A DNA stretch of 64,000 nucleotides from Siphonodentalium dalli. Taxonomy: Eukaryota > Mollusca > Scaphopoda > Gadilida > Siphonodentaliidae. The translations under genes and the position numbers were made by a program. The notes below the pieces were generated by a model. The model was not told the DNA's origin and did not search any database. It saw nothing but the letters and a program-made list of their open reading frames with translations. This document shows, piece after piece, positions 1 to 11,699 of this stretch (its first letter is position 1; each line of letters begins with the position of its first letter). Where the stretch lies: positions 185,113,956-185,177,955 of the forward strand of contig CP136063.1 of assembly GCA_032622095.1 (NCBI GenBank). Direction: 5' to 3'.

Positions 1-394
1 ATCCACGCGTCGACGGCCAGAGAAACTTGTCTGTGTGCGTGCTATGAGATGCTGTGAGCATTCGATGAACTATGAAGCTTTGTAAATGTTATTATAGTAT
101 GTTTTGATAAATTTTGTCAAATGTTTCCCAAATTAAGCTTTGGACATTAATTGTGGGAATATACAAGAACCTCCATTCCTCTAGCCCACTGATAACTGAC
201 AATTCATGTTTGGTGGGGCATTGTATATGTCACTCGAGTAGGTTAGAAGGGGTGTCGGTAGAACTATATGGCTACAGCTAACTTAACATATAGGCATATT
301 CATTTATATAATTGCTATTGTTGCTATTGCTGGCAGCTATTTACTAATCAAATTAGAGCTCAGAGTTGAGGAAAACGCTTGTTTCTGGTGCAAT
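1..394. other. Non-coding flank, nothing recognised
   Basis: No reading frame, RNA gene or repeat is recognised here. Bases 3-14 read CCACGCGTCGAC, overlapping MluI and SalI sites that resemble a cloning adapter; chance is an equally good explanation. The stretch lies downstream of the minus-strand LINE and may hold the remains of its 3' untranslated end, but nothing shows this. Confidence 0.4.
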
Positions 395-567
395 TTTTGT
401 AAAATTTTCCCGGGGGAGATCCCCCGGACCCCCTTTCAGTGAGAGGGGGAGACCCCCTCTCACAATCTCCCCCCCTTACAGCTTCGCGGCTCGGATGATG
501 CTTCGCATCATATGGCCAATTTGCGCCCCCCCCCCCTTTTCAATATTTCTGGATCCGCCACTGCTAT
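395..567 (-). mobile_element. Short GC-rich MITE/SINE-like insertion (TGGCGGATCC family)
   Basis: Read on the minus strand, this begins at about 567 with TGGCGGATCCAGAAATATTG and runs into a G-tract. It then carries a GATGATGCGAAGCATCATC-type hairpin (about 490-515), followed by GAGAGGGGG/CCCCCTCTC and CCCGGGGGATC self-complementary blocks near 410-470. Modular palindromes behind a G-tract fit a small non-autonomous element, and I recall this opening word as common in invertebrate and fish genomes (unverified). It has landed in or at the end of the LINE reading frame, whose last residues (ADPEILKRGGG) are read from it. The far end near 395 is uncertain. Confidence 0.5.
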
Positions 568-1329
568 TAATTTCGCTTTCATGTGTTTCATGTCTGTCTT
601 GCTTAGTGGTGACTGATTCTGCCACGCACTTTCCATATTTACTTCTCGCAGAGTTTCTTTGATAAACGATATCCATTTAATCTTGTTTTGTAGTATGGCA
701 TCACCATCATTGAGATACCTGAGTAGAAGGAATACATTTTTAGCTAATTCTGATCCTTCGTGCGATACTAGTTTTGACCAATATGATATTGCTCGGCACT
801 TAATTTCGATCATTACGGGGTATCTCCCCAATTCTGTATATACCATGTAGTTTGGTGTGCTAGACTTCATTGTTGTGATAATTTTGCAGAATTTAAGATG
901 TATGGTCTCCGAAATTTGAGTTTTCTCGAAACACCAAACTTCACCACCATACAGCATAATCATAGAGTCAAACAATTTAAACATAATATCTAGAGGCAGC
1001 TGCAGCTTTCTTGTTCTATTCAAAAGGCCATACGTTGCTCTCGTTGCTGTATTCTGGGTCTGCTTAATCGATTGACAGAATCTACCATTGTAAAATAATT
1101 TAATACCGAGGTATTTAAATTCTTTTAGAATTTGTATTTCTTGGCCCCTATAAGTGAATATTGGTAAGTTCTTTGACCATTTGTTTGTAAAAATTACCAT
1201 TTTCGTTTTCATTGTATTAACTTGCAGATTCCATGCCTCGGCATAATCAGCGAATGCTGAAAGTGCACGATGCATATTGTCCTCCGAGTCTGAGAGGATC
1301 ACGGTATCATCTGCATATAATAAACACAA
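508..1329 (-). pseudogene. LINE ORF2, 3' part: YADD box and C-terminal region of reverse transcriptase
   Basis: This frame continues the upstream ORF after a one-base phase change near 1330-1345. Residues 5-8 are YADD, the catalytic metal-binding box, followed by TVILSDSE and the thumb/C-terminal region (FKYLGIKLFYNG near 75, and GRYPVMIEIKCRAISYW further on, typical of the LINE C-terminal portion). The methionine start is only the first ATG after the shift, not a real start. The last residues (about 262-273) come from the inserted TGGCGGATCC element, so the natural C-terminus is missing. Confidence 0.88.
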
Positions 1330-3784
1330 TATATTTTATAAAACAGCCAATATGTTCAAAGTATTTCTCATCAAAATAGTTCAAGTTTGAGATTGCACAG
1401 TCGCTCAGAAAACTTTGTATATCGTTCACAAACAAAGAAAATAAAAGAGGTGACATTGGTTCACCTTGAAATAAACCAATCTGGCTGATAAAGAAGTCTG
1501 ATTGCGAATTATTATTTTTCACACATAATTTTATATTGTCGTACATGCTTCGTATTACCTGTAGTATCTTACCGTTTATATCTGCTTGCATAAGTTTCAA
1601 CCATAGAGCATCTCTCCATACAGTATCAAATGCTTTGCGGAAATCAATAAAAGTACAATAAATCTTCCGTCCGCTCTGTAGGTATACGTTTATTAGAGCA
1701 TGTAGAATAAATATATTATCTACTGTTGAGTGACCCTTACGAAAACCTGTCTGAATTTTATCTACTAGGTCATTGTCTTCTGCAAACGACGATATTCGAT
1801 TATTAATAACGGATGTAAACAGTTTAGCAAAACAACTTAGAAGGGTGATTCCTCTATATGATTCAGGTAAATTTGGGTCCCCGGATCCTTTGAAGATGGG
1901 TTTTATCATCCCAACAGCCCATTGTTTCGGAAAATGCCCACTACTCAGAATGAGATTAAAAAAGCGGACATAAATACTCATCATTTCACCGACCGATTCT
2001 TTGATATATTCGTTCAAAATTTGGTCCGCCCCTACTGCCTTACCATTCTTGAGCTTGCTTACAGCACTAAAAATCTCTTCTTGTGTTATAGGTCTATTTA
2101 GATGCGACTCGTGATTTTCGTTAAAGTCAATATCGACATAGTCGGAAATATCCGATTCATCATTACAATCGTTTAGGTTTAAATCCTTAAAGTACTCCTC
2201 GAATTGTTCTATTGTGACGTTTCCTCTGCATTTTTTGGTCTGGCTGTCGGAACACATTTTGTCAAGTCTGTCCCAGAATGACTTACCTGAATACTTAGCT
2301 GCATCTCGAAGTTCTGAATCTTGCTTTACTCGCATTTCTTTAATTTTTCTATCCATAACCCCTCTGTACTTCGCGCAATGTTGTTTCATTATATCTTTAT
2401 CTATAATAGATTTTGTTTTATTGTACTCACGCTTTGAATGGTTAAATTGATTCCTCAGTGTTCGACACTCACCATCAAACCAGGCTTTGTCTTTGCGAAT
2501 ATTTTCCCGCGTTTTATTTTGAGGTTTATAAGTTCCCAATGTACGATCGGCCGCAGTGTTTAGAGCTCTCGTTATAAGCCCGCATATATCATCAATATTT
2601 GTTTGGGATAAACAACTATTGTTTTCCAAATCAGTAAGTTCACCAAGAATAAGCGTAATGTCGTCGGAATTAATATTTCTGGGTAACATTCTCCCTTTTT
2701 GTGGGTCCCATCGTTTCGTTTTTATCATTTGTTCACCAACAGTGGAGTTCTCGTCGGTGAAGTTATTTCGTATATATCGATTTGGGAAATTAAATTTTAT
2801 CACCAAGTGTATAGCTCCATGTATATCGGAGAATAGAGAACAATGATCGTGGACTTTGAAGTTTTCTATTTTGCTCAAAAGGCGTTTTGTTCCTAGTGCA
2901 TAATCTATTACCGTGCGATCAGATGACGTAAATTTTCCACATTTATCATCACCACACCTCCCATTGACAATGAATAATGTCATAAATTTACATAAACCCA
3001 ATAGTTTATAACCATAAGAGTTCACTTTACCTTTGTCTCGTGATATTCGATTTGGGACCTGAAAAGTCTTATCAAAATCATCGTCATTAAATTCATCATC
3101 ATAATATTCATCTTCTATAGACGACAAAAATGTATTAACCGTTTTACAAACAGTAGTATTTTCAAAAATATGGTACATGTCTCCCGTGTCATTGTCGGCG
3201 CTGACGTCACTGACATTGTTTGTTCGTGAATTAAAATCCCCCATTAAAAGAAGTAAATCATTTTTCATTTGGAATTTCCTTATATCATCTTCAAGTTTCA
3301 AATTCCAATCATCATTAGCATATCGCGTTCCTGCAGGGGGTATGTAGACTGCCCCCAAAAGAAGCGGTGAAGATTGTTTATCACTGGCATCAATGCGTAT
3401 CCATGCGACATTAGAGTTGTCCGATTTTAAAGGAACAACGTACTGAAATAAATCACTCTTTGCCGCTATCATGATGCCACCCGATCGTGTACCATTACCA
3501 ATATGTTTTCCCTTTACAACACAAATTTCAAAACCAGGTATAATTATTTGGTCTTCTAAAAAGCATTTCGTTTCTGAGAAACACAAGATGTCGTAACGGG
3601 TTATCAAATCATGAAATTCTTTATATTGCAACCTTTTTTCTAGGCCACACACATTCAAAGTTAAAATATTCAGAAACCGCGTTTCTGGTTCATGGGAGAT
3701 TACTCCATGAACAGGCTGTCGGCTATCGACGCCATGGGAAATAACTCCATTTTCTGACCCCGGAGACTCTCGGCTTATCTCCAC
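568..3784 (-). mobile_element. Non-LTR retrotransposon (LINE), 3'-interrupted, one frameshift
   Basis: A minus-strand LINE copy holds an AP-type endonuclease followed by a reverse transcriptase. The coding part is continuous over about 3.2 kb except for one frameshift near 1330-1345. The order endonuclease, linker, RT, C-terminal region is that of the Jockey/CR1-like superfamily; the exact clade was not determined. The 3' end is lost in the TGGCGGATCC insertion, so no 3' UTR or tail repeat is seen. No ORF1 lies directly upstream. Low decay (one frameshift, no other stop) suggests a fairly recent copy. Confidence 0.85.
1307..3784 (-). pseudogene. LINE ORF2, 5' part: AP endonuclease and N-terminal half of reverse transcriptase
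   Basis: This 825-residue frame encodes the target-nicking endonuclease and the first RT motifs. Endonuclease landmarks: LNVCGL with N44, FSETK with E71, GAVYIPP with Y147, GDFNSRT with D183 and N185, TVIDYAL with D294, and SDIHGAIH with D320 near the C-terminal histidine. RT landmarks: GADQ at 585, PIFKGSGDP near 629, GFRKGHST near 680, FIDFRKAFD with the first catalytic aspartate D714, and GEPMSPLLF at 774-782. The frame then runs out of phase and stops at 1307, just before the YADD box, which lies in the next frame. An acidic stretch (residues 224-238, mostly D/E/Y) interrupts the endonuclease between GDFN and TVID. The first methionine gives a 35-residue leader with a duplicated GVISH motif. 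The frameshift should make this copy inactive. Confidence 0.9.
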
Positions 3785-6534
3785 CTGTCTATTAAAGTCT
3801 CACAATGAGACTTTTTCCGCAACAATAATTTTTTTTCCGAGTTATCCCCCTGCATAGCTTTTTTATATTATAATAGGTTGGCGATTATTGCAATACGATA
3901 GAGGAACACTCTGACTTTCGTACTCAGATTCATACATTTTTGTACCTCGCTTGCCTGACCGAAATTTTACGGGGAAATTGCTAATTTGGATTTATTTGTC
4001 GTTCTAGATATGTTTATTGTGCCTTTTATCATTCCTTTTCATGAAAACAAATTAAAAACAAGTCGAATATGTTATGATAATTTTTAAACATTATTGTGCA
4101 TGAAATTGGGGATAAATTGTTCCCAGAGTTAGAGTACGTTATTTCACAGTCCGTATTCGCCACCCCTGCACATTCGCAATGCGCAGCCGAACTTCCGGTG
4201 TGGAATTTTTATGTGTTAAAAATAAATAGTTTTTTCATCTGTCATATCTGCTTGTTTCGTTCATTATTCGCAGAAAATGTGTATCTCATTCTTTCGTGTA
4301 CATAACGGATTAGATATAGACTGTTTTAACCCGTTTGGATGTTAGAAATACCGCTTAATTATCAGAAAATATCATGTGAACTTGTGAAGTGACGGGACCA
4401 ATCCGAATATCGCACACTGGACTTTCACTTTGTGAAGTTGGTCAACATGACCGCTTTCGCAGATTGCTGCTTCCAGCGTAGAAGGATACGCACTACGTTC
4501 ATGACTGAACTAACACTGGACTGGTCACAGACACTGTGTGTGAGTCACTGAGTGTGGCAGGTCAGGCTATGCCGTATTCAACTGTTATTATCATGGACAT
4601 TGACTCGAATAAGTGAATAGCACTGATTGACCCAAGGCAATGGAAGAATGCAAACAATGTGAATGTAATGATTATTGCAAAATATGATGATTATAGTTCT
4701 ATTCTGGACTCCTCAGCCCTTCAATGCTGAAATGCAGTCAACGCTGAAATGCAGTCAACGCTGACGCCGTAAAAGGTCATTGAATGTTCAGAATTCAGAT
4801 TCTATCATTCTGCATAGTACATTAGACTGATTAGAAGTACAGTAGCTACATGTGTGTGAACTTGTGAAGGGTAGAACATGATATGGAGATTGGAGAATCA
4901 GAATGGCAATGGCACCACTCACCAGTGTCAGTGAATCGAGTGAGGATGTTTACCAAACATGTCATGAAACATGCAGACATGGACAATGCTGTGAAATGGA
5001 TTATAATTCACCAGACTCCCGGATCATGATCATAAGTTACCGGTACATACTAGTAACATTCCGCCTTTGATCATTAGATCAAGACTAAACCAGACTTGGA
5101 TAATGAGTAATGGACAAAGACAGTTACATGTTACACATGCGGCTGCACATGGTTTTGATTCATTAAAATTATTTTGTAAAAATCATGAACTTATGTTATC
5201 AAAATCAATGACTAACAGTGATCACCAAAGTCACTTACTGGTACATTGTTTATGCCAAACAACAGGTCTGACACAACTTGAATTCCATTGTATCGGTACA
5301 TGTACCGTATATATTCAACTATTATGAAGTGGTGAAAATATCTCATGTACGGTACCTACTACATGTACTAAGTACAGTATATATATCGGTGCTGGCATTT
5401 TTGATTATTTAACTGATTTACTTGTACTAGTAGTTAGAATTTTGAAATCATCTTGGTGAGAAGTTATTTATAATGTCATTCAAATGGCATACCGGTACAT
5501 GCACATGTACTTCTGCCATTATGAAATAAACAGGTCTCCTGTAATAAGCTGTAGAATTCTTTTTATATTGGAATATGATGCCTTCTCATTTGCTCTGTTA
5601 AAATTATAGTGTTATATATATGTACATTTTAAGTGGTTGTGCATTACGAAGTGAGATGATTCCATGAAGTTTTAGTAAAAATAGAGAAAACCTGGAGTTT
5701 ACGTATATACCGTACCAGTATACATTGTGTATGGTAGTACAATTAAGATATAATACATGTAGTTGAATATCACTATGATAGTTGAATTCAAGAAGAGCCA
5801 GACTTGATAATGACTTACTCATATTAGCATCTACATGTACTAGTAACGGTACTCTCATGTGCAATAATAGTGTCAATAATATGATAGTGTCAACACTGTT
5901 ATTATATTTGGAGAACACTTCCCATGATCAGATCACTAAGAGACATAGAGTGAAATTGCTGTGGTTACTATTATTAATTTTAGCTAAAAAATCCCACCAT
6001 CACTATTATTAGTTTGTCTCTATTATTACGCAACTTAGAGGATGTTGTCTGAATGAACTATCATTTATTATATTACCTGATGTATCAGAACAAATTAAAA
6101 AGGTAATAAACAGGCCAGACACCTACATGTACAGTATGGTCGGTTCCAGTACTGCTAGTGTTATTGTACCAGTACTGTTTATATTCAGTACTAGGAAAAT
6201 TTAATGAAAGTTATGCAACGAATGATTGTGTAGGCCTACTGATGTTAAAAGGAGTATAAATTTAAAATGACCTTGCCACTTTATCAAACACATCGCTATT
6301 GATATAATACTCAATAATGAGTTTGTTAAAGTGGTGCGCTCGTTTTAAATTAACATGGAGAATATAGCAATTCATGTGGGTCCAATATGTGTACATATAC
6401 ATGTATACCGGTACACGCAGAGCTGATTGATTTACAATTATGGCTTTCATTATATCGTAGACAAGGTGTGGGATGTTTCTTTCATTTTCAGATGCTGTTA
6501 AAATTATTCATCAGGTTCACTGATTGTACCGTAG
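3785..6534. other. Non-coding interval
   Basis: No coding frame is supported; short open frames here have biased composition and no recognisable domain. From about 4800 to 6600 the DNA is A/T-rich and dense in TACATGTA and GGTACATG words. A small 17-bp direct duplication sits at 4731-4764. Confidence 0.6.
4731..4764. repeat. 17-bp tandem duplication
   Basis: The 17-base unit AATGCAGTCAACGCTGA occurs twice in exact tandem. Confidence 0.9.
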
Positions 6535-6571
6535 CTGGGACTAATACATGTATAACATATATTAGTCCCAG
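6535..6571. repeat. Palindrome ending in CTGGGACTAATA
   Basis: Perfect 12-base arms (CTGGGACTAATA and its complement TATTAGTCCCAG) enclose 13 bases. A matching palindrome with the same outer word lies at 7918-7956, so the pair may mark the ends of one element or be two insertions of one hairpin family. Confidence 0.8.
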
Positions 6572-6761
6572 ATTGTAGTGGGGTTGAGATATGGTTGCTG
6601 TTAGATCTTAAAGGTACTCAATCCGAATTAACGGTCGCAAATTACTATTTTCTTGACTTCGGGGGTAAAAAATATTTGATTCGAGTCGAGGAACCCACCC
6701 ACCACAGCTCAGAGTGATCAGATATCGATGTTATAAATCTATTATTTTAATTTAAGTGGCC

Positions 6762-6967
6762 CAATAGACAGTCAACGAGAAGAATTTCATTGACCAAATT
6801 GCGGGCAAAGATGGATAACTCTAAAATCAAGTGGCTTTTTGTGTCAGATATTTGACAAACCGGCAAAATAGAAAGTCATCGAGAAGAATTTCATTGACCA
6901 AATTGCGGGCAAAGATGGATAACTCTAAAATCAAGTGGCTTTTTGTGTCAGATATTTGACAAACCGG
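6762..6967. repeat. Two tandem copies of a 104-bp unit
   Basis: Copies at about 6762-6865 and 6866-6967 share GAGAAGAATTTCATTGACCA, ATGGATAACTCTAAAATCAA and GACAAACCGG, and are nearly identical after their first 15 bases. No coding is seen. Confidence 0.9.
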
Positions 6968-7917
6968 TAAAATTTCGTTGAACAAAATGTTGATAAATAA
7001 CAGGTTTTGTGCAATTTTATACTATAGTTGATGGTGCTTTTCATTATTTTTGGGCAATTATTAGATTCTGAAAACTGAAGCGTCATTTCAAAAAATGTTG
7101 TTGTTGGAATGTGATTATATGGGGACCCTCTGATCGGATTAAGTACCGGTACCTGTAAGAGATTTTATGGTATCTGGAACATTTCATATTTAATTACATG
7201 TAGCATGGCATTCAGAAATATGATATGTCGCCTTGAGGCAAAAAATTATATTACCATATTTATGGTAGTGATCGCCTACAATCCCTACATGTATTGACCA
7301 AAATGGACAGGATTACATTTTTCTCTTGTCTTGTCTATTTCATTCCTAACTTAGAAGTATGTCGATCTGGTAAATAATTGACTGGAGAGAATAGCATTTA
7401 TGTCTTGGCCACTAACTGGGAGCTGTGATAATAATAGTAAGTTATCGTTGGAGACCCCCCCCCCCCACAATGGAGATCTCTAGTCGCATCCATGTAGCCA
7501 ATGTGTCTTATACCTTATAACCGGGGAGGTGGCTACATGTAGATGGTCCCCATTGGTGGGTGGTTGGGAAACTTGGGTTTGTCCACCTTGACATTTTCAA
7601 ATGTACGTACCTTGAACCAGACCAAAGTCAAATGTTCTTGAAATACTACTTTGCACCCCCCCCCCCCCAGTTGAATTTTCCAAATGGTACCTCAAACATT
7701 TCCAACTGAAATGTCCAACCTGACACCCTCTAAACCTAAATTGTTCAACCGATAGCCATTCCGACCAAACTTTGGACCAAAAGTAGAAGAATATACTGCT
7801 GTTGGTCTAAAAACAACACATTCCCCCACTAAATACTGGTTGGAAAATCAAACAATCAATAATATATATTGTTTGTATCTCAGGATGTCTACTGTTCACA
7901 TTTCTACCTACATGTAG
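6968..7917. other. Non-coding interval with C-tracts
   Basis: No gene is recognised. Two pure C runs of about 12-14 bases occur near 7446-7457 and 7657-7669. The interval is bounded on its right by the second CTGGGACTAATAT palindrome. Confidence 0.5.
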
Positions 7918-7956
7918 CTGGGACTAATATATTATTATATATTATATGAGTCCCAG
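7918..7956. repeat. Second CTGGGACTAATAT palindrome
   Basis: CTGGGACTAATATAT at the left faces a complementary ATATGAGTCCCAG at the right, with one mismatch and an AT-rich centre. The outer word is that of the palindrome at 6535-6571. Confidence 0.75.
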
Positions 7957-8372
7957 TCTCTAGTAAGCTATTATTATGGGAGGCCAAATTCACATTTAAT
8001 AATCAATTGCGCTTAAGCGCAATCATTGCGCTTAAGCGTAATTATTTGTGCTTAAGCGCAATTCATGGTTATATGTAACAAAACACCCCTGGTGAATAAA
8101 TACTAAAATAGGTTTCTCCATAACTTAGCATTAACTCCTATTGACATGTCACTTCTTGGTTTCATTGGTTTGGATGGGTAGGGAGCTAGCCCAACTTCTT
8201 TATCAAAATGGCTGACTCGCAATAGTCTCACCTTCTGTTTTAGTTGGAGCGATTCGTGATAGCATTATATTATCTTCGGTATATATTAGTTGGGGCTACT
8301 TGCAATAGCATTACTTTCTGTATTAGTCGGGGCGACATTGATTTTCTTAATTTTCGAGTATACAGGCACACC

Positions 8373-8995
8373 ATATGAGGGAAGCAAGCCCTCGGTGACA
8401 CCACATTCACATTATATGATCATGGAAATACTATAGATTTGTGCAAGAGCTGCTGATTTAATAAGAAAAACTAGAGCTTCAGGACTGAGACATCAAAGCT
8501 CCAGTAATTACACACCATTTTTTGGACAGGGATCAGCTGCAGGGATGCTGATAATATGAAAATAGAGTTTTTTCCCCCTGATTTAAGTCAATAAGTAAAC
8601 CATACATTAATGCTCTAATTAATCGACTCCTTAACCACAGCAGAATTATGGATAACTTTTCAGGATTTAGTCGGAAATATGGCTTGTTGCCATTCATCGG
8701 AAAGCTCTCGAGAGCTTTTCGATGAATGGCAACAAGCCATATTTCCGACTAAATCCTGAAAAGTTACCCATAATTCTGCTGTGGTTAAGAAGTCGATTAA
8801 ATAGAGCATTACTGTATGAGGTAAGAAAGCCCTCATGCAGTGACACAGCATGCATGTATAGGATATTACCATAGTAAAGGCTAAAATCTGTGCAAAAATA
8901 CATTAAAAACATCATACAAAACATTCCTAGAGTTCCGGGAAGGCGACATCAATTCTTTGGATAGAGGGATGCTGATAATATGTAATTAGGGGATT
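8373..8995. repeat. Diverged direct repeat flanking the palindrome
   Basis: About 8373-8585 and 8817-8995 share, in order, ATGAGG..AAG..AAGCCCTC..GTGACA, a TATGATC/TAGGAT..ACTATAG-like middle, ATCTGTGCAA-like words, a TTTGGA(C/T)A..G segment and GGGATGCTGATAATATG. They are old copies of one module on each side of the palindrome. Confidence 0.6.
8609..8811. repeat. Long near-perfect palindrome, about 101-bp arms
   Basis: Arms 8609-8709 and 8710-8811 are reverse complements with only a few mismatches, centred on AAAGCTCTCGAGAGCTTT with no spacer. Frames read from it on either strand are mirror images of each other and not genes. One arm's outer half recurs, diverged, at about 21410-21472, so the arm belongs to a dispersed family. 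Confidence 0.9.
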
Positions 8996-9299
8996 CTCCT
9001 TGTTGAACACATACCCACAGTTTGACTGTTGAGTACAGGTCAAAATTAGCCCAATGCTCATCTTGTGTTGCTAGGTGATACACCAGGTCATGCTAATAGT
9101 TTATGGGTAGGTTAGATAGTAGTCACAATTACGCTTAACCGCAATTGATTGCGCTTAAGCGAAGCGCAATTGATTGCGCTTAAGCGCAATTAAGCGTAAT
9201 TAATTACGCTTAAGCGTAAATGCCCTATTTGCGCTTAAGCACAATATGTGGCAATTCATTATTAAATGTGAATTTGGCCTCCCATATATTATATGTTTT

Positions 9300-9560
9300 G
9301 GGTTGGGAGGTAGGCCTACCACCCGGGGGTGATACGTGGTGGCTAGGAGTGTTTTTAGGTGGTATTTAGGGCGGGCCACCCACACATTCCGTTAAATCGG
9401 TCGAAATCCTTACCATTCTCGAAAATGGTCCATACCCAATTTTCACCCCTCGGGGTGGTACCACCCGCGGGGGGTGATGGGTGGAGGTCGGGGTGTTTCT
9501 ATGTGGTATTTGGGGCGGGCCACACACCCATGCCGTCAAGTCAGCCGAAAGCGACATTTT
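9300..9560. repeat. Dispersed repeat, two tandem modules
   Basis: Two modules of about 130-160 bp share ACCACCCG(G/C)GGGG, a GTGTTT..GTGGTATTT segment, GGGGCGGGCCAC and a C-G-T-(T/C)-A-A-(A/G)-TC end. The same module pair occurs in opposite orientation at about 25960-26195. No coding content is credible. Confidence 0.7.
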
Positions 9561-9710
9561 TGAAAATAAGGAATATATATATAGGGAAGGGAATAAGTTC
9601 CAAATGTCATGATCGTTGTGATAGCGCCATATACAAATGTCTGCCATTAGCATGAATTGTAATTCGCCAGACACAAAGAATGATGAGGCGATCAGCATAA
9701 TAATTGCATT

Positions 9711-11699
9711 AGAATATCAATTGTATGGAATACTATTATGGCCACTTCCTAATGGCGCTTTCGGTGCGCGCCGAAAGCGACAAAAAGTGTGCCATTAGTA
9801 ACGCGCCGAAAGCGACAAATGTGCGTCGTTACGGTGCATGGCGGAATCTAGACCGTATACTATATAGATTGAAATTTGAGATATATGATGCATGTTTTTG
9901 CCGACTGGCCCACAAAATGACTCGTTCCCAATCTACATGTTACCAATGTCAACAGTCATGGCAAATTTCACAATGATCCGACCAAAGTTACAACCTGTAG
10001 CCTATGCCAATGGCAATTGTCGACGGACGTACTTATGTTCGCAAACCACAGTGATTGGCGATGGGTATACCAAACCATGGCAAATTGGCAATATCTCAAC
10101 TTGAATTTTCATATTCAGCAGCTTGAGCTAAAATGCATGCTGAAATAGAGTCTTACATATCAAATTATGCAGCTTCTCATGTCTCAGTCATAAATAATGA
10201 TAATCCTATTTATTCGAACAACGTATTCGGAAACACAAATGAATAGTACAACCACCGGTCCCTGGCACAAAATGGTCATAATACTAAAAGTACATATATA
10301 TCAGACACAGGGGTCCCTGGGGGTCCGGAATTTTTTGTTATTATATTATTTTTAGGGTCACATTCCCCACTTTAAAGAAATAACACCAAGCTTGGTGAAA
10401 ATGGCTTCAAAATCACAATTTTTTCAAAATACCAAATGTGTTGACAGGACTGCCCCTTCCTTAAATAGTATAATAGTCTTTAAAACTAACATCCATAAAA
10501 TGGGATAAAGCAAAACAAGTTTTAAAAATCCATTCCCAAATTCCAAAAAATAATCGATTTTTTAATAATATGCCGATCTGCCCGTCCGTTTGATCGCCTA
10601 TATATAGCAACAGTTATAAACATTATCAGCGCCCTTAATCCCCGGGTTGGAATATCATTGGTATGGAATACTATTAGGAACATTAGGATACATATATCTC
10701 AAATTTCAATCTATATATAGTATACGGGCTAGATGCCGCCACCGAAAACGACAAAATGTGCGATATTAACGCATGTTTCGACGCGCAGAAAGCGACAAAA
10801 AGTGCGCCATTAGTAACGCGCCGAAAGCGACAAAATGTGCGTCGTTACGGCGCACGTTTTGTCGCTTTCGGCGCGCCGAAACATGCGCTAATATCGCACA
10901 TTTTGACGCTGTCGGTGGCGGAATCTAGCCCGTATACTATATAGATTGAAATTTGAGATATATGATGCATGTTTTTGCCGACTGGCCCACAAAATGACTC
11001 GTTCCCAATCTATATGTTACCAATTCCAACAGTCATGCCTAATTTCATAATGATCCGACCAAAGTTACAACCTGTAGCCTATGCCAATGGAAATTGTCGA
11101 CGGACGTACTTATGTTCGGAAACCACTGGCGATGGATACCAACCCATGGAAAATTGGCAATATCTCAACTTGAATTTTCATGTTCAGCAGCTTGAGCTAA
11201 AATGCATTCTGAAATAGCGTTTTATTTATCAAATTATGCAGCTTCTCATGTCTCAGCCACAAATAATGATAATCCTATTTATTCGAACAACGTATTCGGA
11301 AACACACATGAATAGTACTACCACTGGCACAAATTGGTCATAATACTAAAAGTACATATATATAAGACACAGGGGTCCGGGAATTTTTTTTATTATATTA
11401 TTTTTAGGGTCAAATTCCCCATTTTAAAGAAATAACACCAAGCTTGGTGAAAATGGCTTCAAAATCAATTTTTTTTCAAAATACCAAATTTGTTGACAGG
11501 ACTGCCCCTTCCTTAAATATTATAATAGTCTTCAACACTAACATACATAAAATAGGATGAAGCAAAACAAATTGTAAAAATCTATTCCCAAATTCAAAAA
11601 CATTTCGATTTTTTTTTTAATCTGCCGATCTGCCACTCCGTTTGATCGCCTATATATAGCCAAAGTCATAAACATTATTAGCGCCCTTAATCCCCGGGT
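9711..11699. repeat. Tandem duplication of a unit of about 1 kb
   Basis: Copy 1 (about 9711-10647) and copy 2 (about 10648-11699) align over their whole length, from ATGGAATACTATTA to GCGCCCTTAATCCCCGGGTT. They share ATGATGCATGTTTTTGCCGA, AACAACGTATTCGGAAACAC and CACCAAGCTTGGTGAAAATG blocks. Copy 2 is about 110 bp longer because of an expanded palindromic left part. Divergence of several percent says the duplication is not very recent. No protein is recognised. Confidence 0.85.
10691..10964. repeat. Inverted repeat with CGCCGAAAGCGACAAA motif
   Basis: Arms 10691-10808 and 10849-10964 are reverse complements with scattered mismatches around a 40-base spacer. They contain CAAATTTCAATCTATATA, GTATACGGGCTAGAT and a GCGACAAAA(T/A)GTGCG module that is also repeated directly within the spacer. 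Copy 1 of the 1-kb duplication keeps only the right-hand part. Confidence 0.85.

Larger units (their letters stand above)
7976..9285. mobile_element. Non-autonomous DNA element with 28-bp TIRs and palindromic core
   Basis: Perfect 28-base terminal inverted repeats starting ATGGGAGGCCAAATTCACAT lie at 7976-8003 and 9258-9285. Inside each end are clusters of the palindrome TTGCGCTTAAGCGCAA and variants (about 8006-8062 and 9128-9243), suggesting subterminal transposase-binding sites. The middle holds a long palindrome (8609-8811) and a diverged direct repeat. No transposase frame is present, so movement would need one from elsewhere. No clear target-site duplication was found; both flanks are AT-rich. 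The superfamily is unknown. Confidence 0.7.

Noticed and set aside
8660-8924. Two overlapping minus-strand frames of 70 and 76 residues
   Set aside because: Both are read from the 8609-8811 palindrome, giving mirror-image peptides.
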